In this document: piece by piece, positions 34,831 through 38,280 of the stretch | Layout: each line of letters starts with the position of its first letter | Numbering within the stretch: position 1 is the stretch's first letter | Assembly: GCF_009933255.1 (NCBI RefSeq) | Contig: NZ_MAEI01000006.1 | Span: 1-38,280, forward strand | Reading direction: 5' to 3' | DNA: 38,280 nucleotides | DNA from: Enterococcus diestrammenae | GTDB taxonomy: Bacteria; Bacillota; Bacilli; Lactobacillales; Enterococcaceae | Translations under genes and position numbers: made by a program | The notes under the pieces: generated by a model | The model's database searches: none | What the model saw: the letters and a program-made list of their open reading frames with translations, nothing else | Told to the model about the DNA's origin: nothing

Positions 34831-35405
34831 AGGAAGATTCTTTATTGACGATGGCTGAAGCGACTGCTTGGATTGCTAATGACGCAGAGTTGCTGACGAT
34901 TTTGACGATTATTCAGACTTGGCAGCTGCCGGATTGTTGGCTAGTTGCCGGCTCAATTCGCAATTTTTTGTGGGATAAATTGAGTGATTCTCCGGTGCAA
35001 CATGCAAGCAATGATGTGGATGTCGCCTTTTTTGATCCCGAGCTTAGTTATGATAACAGTGAAGCTTTAGCAAAAACTTTAGCAGCAAGACAACCTGGTT
35101 ACCACTGGGAAATCAAAAATCAGGCTCACATGCACACCCACAATTTTCCTGATGAGCTTCCCTATCGCAACACGTTGGAGGCTGTCAGTCGCTATCCGGA
35201 AACTTGTACCGCCTTGGCTTGTCGCTTGGCTGATGACGGCACCGTTCAGTTGAAGGCTATGTGGGGGCTTAAAGATTTGGCTAACTTTCAAGTGCGTCCG
35301 ACGCCACATTTTGCTCAGAACCCAGAGTACTTAGCGGTCTACAAACGACGGGTGGCTGGGAAAAATTGGCAACAAAATTGGCCTCAGTTGACGATTTATT
35401 ATTGA
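34827..35405 (+). CDS. Nucleotidyltransferase family protein (DUF925/NTP_transf_6-like)
   Basis: A 192-residue protein with a nucleotidyltransferase-fold active site: LVAGSIRN (39-46) and SNDVDVAFFD (61-70, Asp63 and Asp65), then QAHMHTHNFPDELPYRNT and a C-terminal GLKDLANFQVRPTP, features of the DUF925 group. Substrates of that group are not known. ATG 34827 overlaps the SDR stop (ATGA); a GTG at 34815 is an alternative. Last gene of a three-gene overlapped cassette; queT follows from its own promoter. Confidence 0.8.
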   Translation: MKEDSLLTMAEATAWIANDAELLTILTIIQTWQLPDCWLVAGSIRNFLWDKLSDSPVQHASNDVDVAFFDPELSYDNSEALAKTLAARQPGYHWEIKNQAHMHTHNFPDELPYRNTLEAVSRYPETCTALACRLADDGTVQLKAMWGLKDLANFQVRPTPHFAQNPEYLAVYKRRVAGKNWQQNWPQLTIYY

Positions 35406-35431
35406 AATAACAGCATCACTTCAGTTATGAT
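35402..35431 (+). promoter_or_regulatory. Promoter of queT
   Basis: -35 TTGAAA (35402-35407), 18-base spacer, -10 TATGAT (35426-35431); transcription would start just before the riboswitch. Confidence 0.6.
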
Positions 35432-35437
35432 AAATCT

Positions 35438-35516
35438 CAGGGGCAAGACCCCACTGCACCACTTCAATCCTTTGGGTGCAGTTTATTACCAGAGTGACCT
35501 ACTCTGCAAAGGAGAA
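35438..35516 (+). promoter_or_regulatory. preQ1-II type riboswitch
   Basis: Senses the queuosine precursor preQ1 and controls queT translation. Visible parts: a small 5' hairpin GGGG-CAAGA-CCCC; main stem CTGCACC (35454-35460) / GGTGCAG (35475-35481) with loop containing CAATCCTTT; the linker TTTATTAC; hairpin CAGAGT / ACTCTG (35490-35506); and AAAGGAGAA (35508-35516), which is both the pseudoknot strand (pairing with the CCTTT loop) and the ribosome binding site. This layout is that of the known preQ1-II class from Streptococcus and Lactobacillus. Confidence 0.85.
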
Positions 35517-35522
35517 TGACAA

Positions 35523-36038
35523 ATGAATAATCCTCATGAAAAAGTGCGTTCAGAAGCTGTCTGGACTACACGAGAAGTGACAAAAATGGCGCTAGTGGCG
35601 GCCCTCTATGTTGCGGTGACTTTCGTCTTGCAACCGGTGGGCTATGGCAATATCCAATTTCGGGTAGCGGAAATGTTTAATTTCTTAGCTTTAGCCAATA
35701 AGCGTTATGTATGGGCCGTAACCATTGGCTGTGGTATCGCCAATCTGGCCTCTCCCAATGGTCTTCTCGATGTGGTTGTGGGCAGCAGCTGTACGTTTTT
35801 TGTTTTACTCTTATGTCGTTGGGCAACCCGCAATATGAAAAGTTTACGTCTCAAGCTAGCCGTGACGGCATTTATTTTTGCACTTTCGATGTTCACGGTT
35901 GCCGCTCAGCTGACTTTGCTTTATCAAGCACCTTTTTTCTTCAATTGGCTAACCATTGGGATTGGTGAGCTATTATCCATGACAATCGGTGGTATCCTGA
36001 TTTATTTTCTGGCTCAAAAAATCGATTTGACAATTTAG
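35523..36038 (+). CDS. queT: QueT family queuosine-precursor transporter
   Basis: A 171-residue integral membrane protein of the QueT (COG4708/DUF988) family, an S component likely used by an ECF transporter to import preQ1 or a related queuosine precursor. About five or six hydrophobic spans are visible from residue 20 on; family motif regions include LQPVGYGNIQFRVAEMFNFL, ANLASPNGLLDVVVGS and GELLSMTIGG. The riboswitch immediately upstream independently supports the substrate. ATG 35523 is seven bases after AAAGGAG. Monocistronic with its own terminator. Confidence 0.94.
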   Translation: MNNPHEKVRSEAVWTTREVTKMALVAALYVAVTFVLQPVGYGNIQFRVAEMFNFLALANKRYVWAVTIGCGIANLASPNGLLDVVVGSSCTFFVLLLCRWATRNMKSLRLKLAVTAFIFALSMFTVAAQLTLLYQAPFFFNWLTIGIGELLSMTIGGILIYFLAQKIDLTI

Positions 36039-36061
36039 CTAAACACTCTCGAAAAAGCTCG

Positions 36062-36092
36062 CCGACTCTTGATTGAAGGAGTCGGTTTTTTT
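36062..36092 (+). terminator. Terminator of queT
   Basis: CCGACTC (36062-36068) / GAGTCGG (36079-36085), ten-base loop, then seven T residues. Confidence 0.92.
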
Positions 36093-36185
36093 AGAACAGT
36101 TTTTCATCATGTATGATGATAGTTAAGATTTGAACAAATCATGATTAGCGTTAGATTCGCGCCTTTTATTTTTAGAAGAAAGCAG

Positions 36186-36191
36186 TATAAT
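36186..36191 (+). promoter_or_regulatory. -10 element of the 36263 gene
   Basis: Perfect TATAAT after GCAG; -35 (CTTTTA) poor. The leader can pair GATAA / TTATC or AGGGT / ACCCT. Confidence 0.5.
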
Positions 36192-36262
36192 GGGGAGGAA
36201 GTTTGATAACAGAGTGTAGGGTTTTATCAAAAAGCACCCTGGTGAAAAGGAGCTGGATTTTT

Positions 36263-36706
36263 ATGAAAGCAACAATTAGTGGCGCAAAACGAATTTCAGA
36301 AGGGGGCTGCAATGCTTGTACCTCTTTTGCCTTAAATGTCTACCATATCACTTTTGAAGACGGGACTAAAATTTCTTTGGAACGTCTGTCAGTACCGGTT
36401 TTGGTGATGACTTTTGCACAGCGGGAGCATTGGCAACCAAGCTTTACCATGGTTGACATGGGTGAAGAAGCGATGGTCTACAACAAAGATGGCGTGACCA
36501 TCATGGAACAAGAAACTACCCGTAACGTGACCTATCAAAAAGGTGCGACAAAAGTGACAGTGGCTCAAGAATATTGTGACTTAGAAGATCTTTACCAAAA
36601 TACCAACAAAGTACTGACTGAAATCTTCGGGATGGCAATGGTGGCCTTCGATTATGTAACCATCGAACGGGATCCTGTCATCGTCAATGGCAAAGAATAT
36701 AAATAA
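36263..36706 (+). CDS. Conserved-looking hypothetical protein, 147 aa
   Basis: No family recognised with confidence. AAAAGGAG lies ten bases before ATG 36263. The protein starts MKATISGAKRISEGGCNACT; the CNAC pair could bind metal or form a disulfide. The middle alternates strands (VYHITFEDGTKISLERLSV, ATKVTVAQEYCDLEDL) and suggests a mainly beta fold; no signal peptide or membrane span. It has its own promoter element and a good terminator, so it is monocistronic. Confidence 0.7.
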   Translation: MKATISGAKRISEGGCNACTSFALNVYHITFEDGTKISLERLSVPVLVMTFAQREHWQPSFTMVDMGEEAMVYNKDGVTIMEQETTRNVTYQKGATKVTVAQEYCDLEDLYQNTNKVLTEIFGMAMVAFDYVTIERDPVIVNGKEYK

Positions 36707-36730
36707 AGACTAACTTTCAAGGAGCGGTTT

Positions 36731-36770
36731 AGCTTTCTCTCAAGACGGGAGAAAGCTTATTTTGGTTTTT
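36731..36770 (+). terminator. Terminator after the 36263 gene
   Basis: AGCTTTCTC (36731-36739) / GAGAAAGCT (36749-36757), nine-base loop, then TATTTTGGTTTTT. The last part is the start of the first tandem-repeat unit. Confidence 0.85.
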
Positions 36771-37070
36771 CGGAGTGAGTAAGGTTGTTACTAGGTGTGT
36801 CTGTTTTCAAAGAAGAGTGCTTTGAAAACTTGGATATTTGTTTAGGATGAAAAGTTGGTATGGACACAATGCTCCTGCAAAACGGTTTTTCGGAGTGAAT
36901 AGGGCTGTTACTAGGTGTGTCTGTTTTCAAAGAAGGACGCTTTGAAAACTTGGATATTTGTTTAGGATGAAAAGTTGGTATGGACGCAATGCTCCTGCAA
37001 AACGGTTTTTCGGAGTGAATAGGGCTGTTATTAGGTGTGTCTGTTTTTAAAGAAGGACGCTTTGAAAACT
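36764..37070 (+). repeat. 120 bp tandem repeat, about 2.6 copies, each with a hairpin
   Basis: Units start at 36764, 36884 and 37004 (GGTTTTTCGGAGTGA...), exact period 120; the third copy stops after about 67 bases. Copies differ at few positions. Each holds a hairpin GTTTTCAAAG / CTTTGAAAAC (10 bp) with a seven-base loop (AAGAGTG or AAGGACG). In copy 3 the stem has GTTTTTAAAG, which still pairs through one G-T. No gene seen between 36707 and the DUF1054 gene; a short open frame (starts ATGAAAAGTTGGTATGG) recurs in each unit but is probably incidental. Confidence 0.93.
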
Positions 37071-37088
37071 CGTTAAAGAAGTATTGGG

Positions 37089-37117
37089 TTGGTGCTTTGC
37101 GGCAGGTGTGTTATTCT
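37089..37117 (+). promoter_or_regulatory. Promoter of the DUF1054 gene
   Basis: -35 TTGGTG (37089-37094), 17-base spacer, -10 TATTCT (37112-37117) with TG one base upstream (extended -10). It starts 19 bases past the last repeat unit. Confidence 0.6.
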
Positions 37118-37148
37118 GATAAAAAAGCGTGTGGGAGGCTGTCAGTTC

Positions 37149-37751
37149 GTGTTTACTGAAAAGAGTTTTGAAGTGTTTAATGTGTCTGGTTTGGAGGAAC
37201 GAATGACTGCGATTCGCGAGGTCATTCAGTCGGATTTTCAAGAGATTGGAACTACTTTGGTGGCGGATTTGCAGCAGGCGCTTGACCGACCATTTTATCT
37301 GCATATCGCGCAGCATCGTCGTCGCACGGTCCATCCGCCGGAAAATACCTGGGCGGCTGTAGGTGAGGGAAAACGCGGATACAAGATGGCGCCACATTTT
37401 CAAGTGGGTATTTGGCCAGAATATGTTTTTATGTGGCTTTCCATGATTGACCAGCCAAAAGGGCAAAAAGAGTTTGCCACTAAGCTTTTACAAAATATGT
37501 CTCTGCTAGAACAGTTGCCAGCAGATTTTGTTATCAGTAAAGATCATACACAGCCCGATTACTTTCCGCTAACCGAAGCCAAACCAGCTTTGGAGCGGTT
37601 GGCAAAGGTGAAAAAAAGTGAATTTCAGATTGGGCGAATCATCCAACGGGACAGTGATATTTGGTTAAATCCAAAAACAGCTGCTCACTTCATGAAGGAA
37701 ACGTATCGTCAACTACTACCAATCTATGCTTTGCTGCAACCAAATGACTAA
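37149..37751 (+). CDS. DUF1054 (YktB-like) family protein
   Basis: A 200-residue cytosolic protein of the DUF1054/YktB family, found widely in Bacillales and Lactobacillales; function unknown. Characteristic segments: FEVFNVSGLEERMTAIREVI, PFYLHIAQHRRRTVHPPENT (basic), GKRGYKMAPHFQVGIWPEYVF, and IGRIIQRDSDIWLNP near the end. GTG 37149 is preferred, with GGGAGG ten bases upstream, giving a start (MFTEKSFEVF) like other members. Monocistronic. The 255 bases after it contain no recognised terminator, only an AT-rich region before the HU promoter. Confidence 0.88.
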   Translation: MFTEKSFEVFNVSGLEERMTAIREVIQSDFQEIGTTLVADLQQALDRPFYLHIAQHRRRTVHPPENTWAAVGEGKRGYKMAPHFQVGIWPEYVFMWLSMIDQPKGQKEFATKLLQNMSLLEQLPADFVISKDHTQPDYFPLTEAKPALERLAKVKKSEFQIGRIIQRDSDIWLNPKTAAHFMKETYRQLLPIYALLQPND

Positions 37752-37922
37752 AAACCTTGATAAGACGGGAATGATTTGCAGTAACAAGCCTATCTACTCT
37801 TTTGAATTAGCAAGTGACAAAGAAGGCTGATTTAATAGGATTTTCGTTCTGCCGAAAAAATAATAAAAAGACAATTTTTAATCTCAGTATTATTTTATTG
37901 GCGGGCTGGAAAGGGTTTACTG

Positions 37923-37951
37923 TTGCGTAGTGACAAGGCTTTTGCTAGAAT
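37923..37951 (+). promoter_or_regulatory. Promoter of the HU gene
   Basis: -35 TTGCGT (37923-37928), 17-base spacer, -10 TAGAAT (37946-37951) with TG one base upstream. Confidence 0.72.
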
Positions 37952-38006
37952 AATACGTAGGGATTATACAAAGTCCTAATTATTTTATTCCTAGGAGGAA
38001 TTATAA

Positions 38007-38279
38007 ATGAACAAAGCAGAATTGATCTCAGCAGTTGCAGAAAAATCAGGCTTGACTAAAAAAGATGCTACCGCAGTATTGGCTGCCATCATCGACACAG
38101 TTGAAACAACTTTGAAAAACGGCGACAGCGTTCAAATCATGGGCTTTGGGACTTTCGAAGTACGGGAACGTGCTGCTCGTAAAGGTCGTAACCCTCAAAC
38201 TGGTGAAGAAATCCAAATCAAAGCTTCAAAAACACCAGCTTTCAAACCTGGTAAACAATTGAAAGATGCTGTTAAATAA
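38007..38279 (+). CDS. hup: DNA-binding protein HU
   Basis: Abundant histone-like protein that bends and compacts DNA as a dimer. The 90-residue sequence is complete: [20 protein letters not shown] at the start, the family core [19 protein letters not shown] (about 44-62), the DNA-contacting arm with [10 protein letters not shown], and [18 protein letters not shown] at the end. AGGAGG precedes the ATG and codon use is the strongly biased type of highly expressed genes. The stop codon ends one base before the window edge, so nothing can be said about its downstream context. Confidence 0.97.
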   Translation: MNKAELISAVAEKSGLTKKDATAVLAAIIDTVETTLKNGDSVQIMGFGTFEVRERAARKGRNPQTGEEIQIKASKTPAFKPGKQLKDAVK

Positions 38280-38280
38280 T

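Noticed and set aside
33824..35405. Considered part of a complete Thoeris or CBASS defence island
   Set aside because: No TIR, SIR2, effector or CD-NTase with a typical partner is present in the window; only the DUF2829 similarity points toward nucleotide signalling.
36851..37050. A 20-32 codon open frame recurring in each 120 bp unit as a tandem small-peptide gene
   Set aside because: It is cut short differently in each unit, has only a weak ribosome binding site, and the changes between copies do not favour silent positions.
36764..37070. Repeats considered as a CRISPR array
   Set aside because: The whole 120-base unit is conserved, with no short repeat and variable spacer pattern, and no cas genes are nearby.

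Overview
This 38.3 kb window reads as a chromosomal segment of a low-GC Gram-positive bacterium of the order Lactobacillales, most likely Enterococcus or a close relative. I infer this from the gene order asp23/yloU-fakA-recG-plsX-acpP, the pairing of rnc and smc with ftsY, an Ami-type oligopeptide transporter, a bifunctional glutathione synthetase (GshF), a preQ1-II type riboswitch in front of queT, strong AGGAGG ribosome binding sites and frequent GTG/TTG starts. Species was not determined. I see no rRNA, tRNA, CRISPR array, transposase or prophage gene.

Layout. 1-1200: a hypothetical gene on the minus strand, a 51-residue membrane protein, and rpmB (minus) behind back-to-back terminators. 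1300-7740: a housekeeping block on the plus strand (Asp23-family protein, fatty acid kinase FakA, RecG, PlsX, AcpP). FakA, PlsX and AcpP link fatty acid activation to phospholipid synthesis. 7741-8616: a long AT-rich regulatory gap with up to three CodY-like boxes and a textbook sigma-A promoter. 8617-15395: an oppABCDF (amiACDEF-like) oligopeptide importer. 15396-16408: about 1 kb without genes, holding a large imperfect inverted repeat and several other hairpins. 16409-23345: rnc, smc, a Cof-type HAD phosphatase and ftsY. 23553-24621: a CPBP membrane protease with a small membrane protein. 25044-26404: an ECF-like sigma factor translationally coupled to a membrane protein that may be its regulator. 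26586-28868: gshF. 28973-31493, minus strand: an LCP cell-wall ligase, a hypothetical protein and a YueI/DUF1694 protein. 31800-33694: GNAT, HesB-like and metallophosphoesterase genes. 33824-35405: a tightly overlapped trio of a DUF2829 (Tad2-like) protein, an SDR oxidoreductase and a nucleotidyltransferase-fold protein. 35440-36038: riboswitch plus queT. 36263-37751: a hypothetical gene, 2.6 copies of a 120 bp tandem repeat carrying a hairpin, and a DUF1054 gene. The window ends with a complete HU gene.

Most genes are ordinary core functions. The parts most worth a second look are the DUF2829-SDR-nucleotidyltransferase cassette, the sigma/membrane-protein pair, the 15.5 kb inverted-repeat element, the 120 bp hairpin repeats at 36.8 kb, and several leaders with competing hairpins (recG, yueI, upstream of the sigma gene). 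Functions come from reading motifs and recalled families; no database search or folding program was run.
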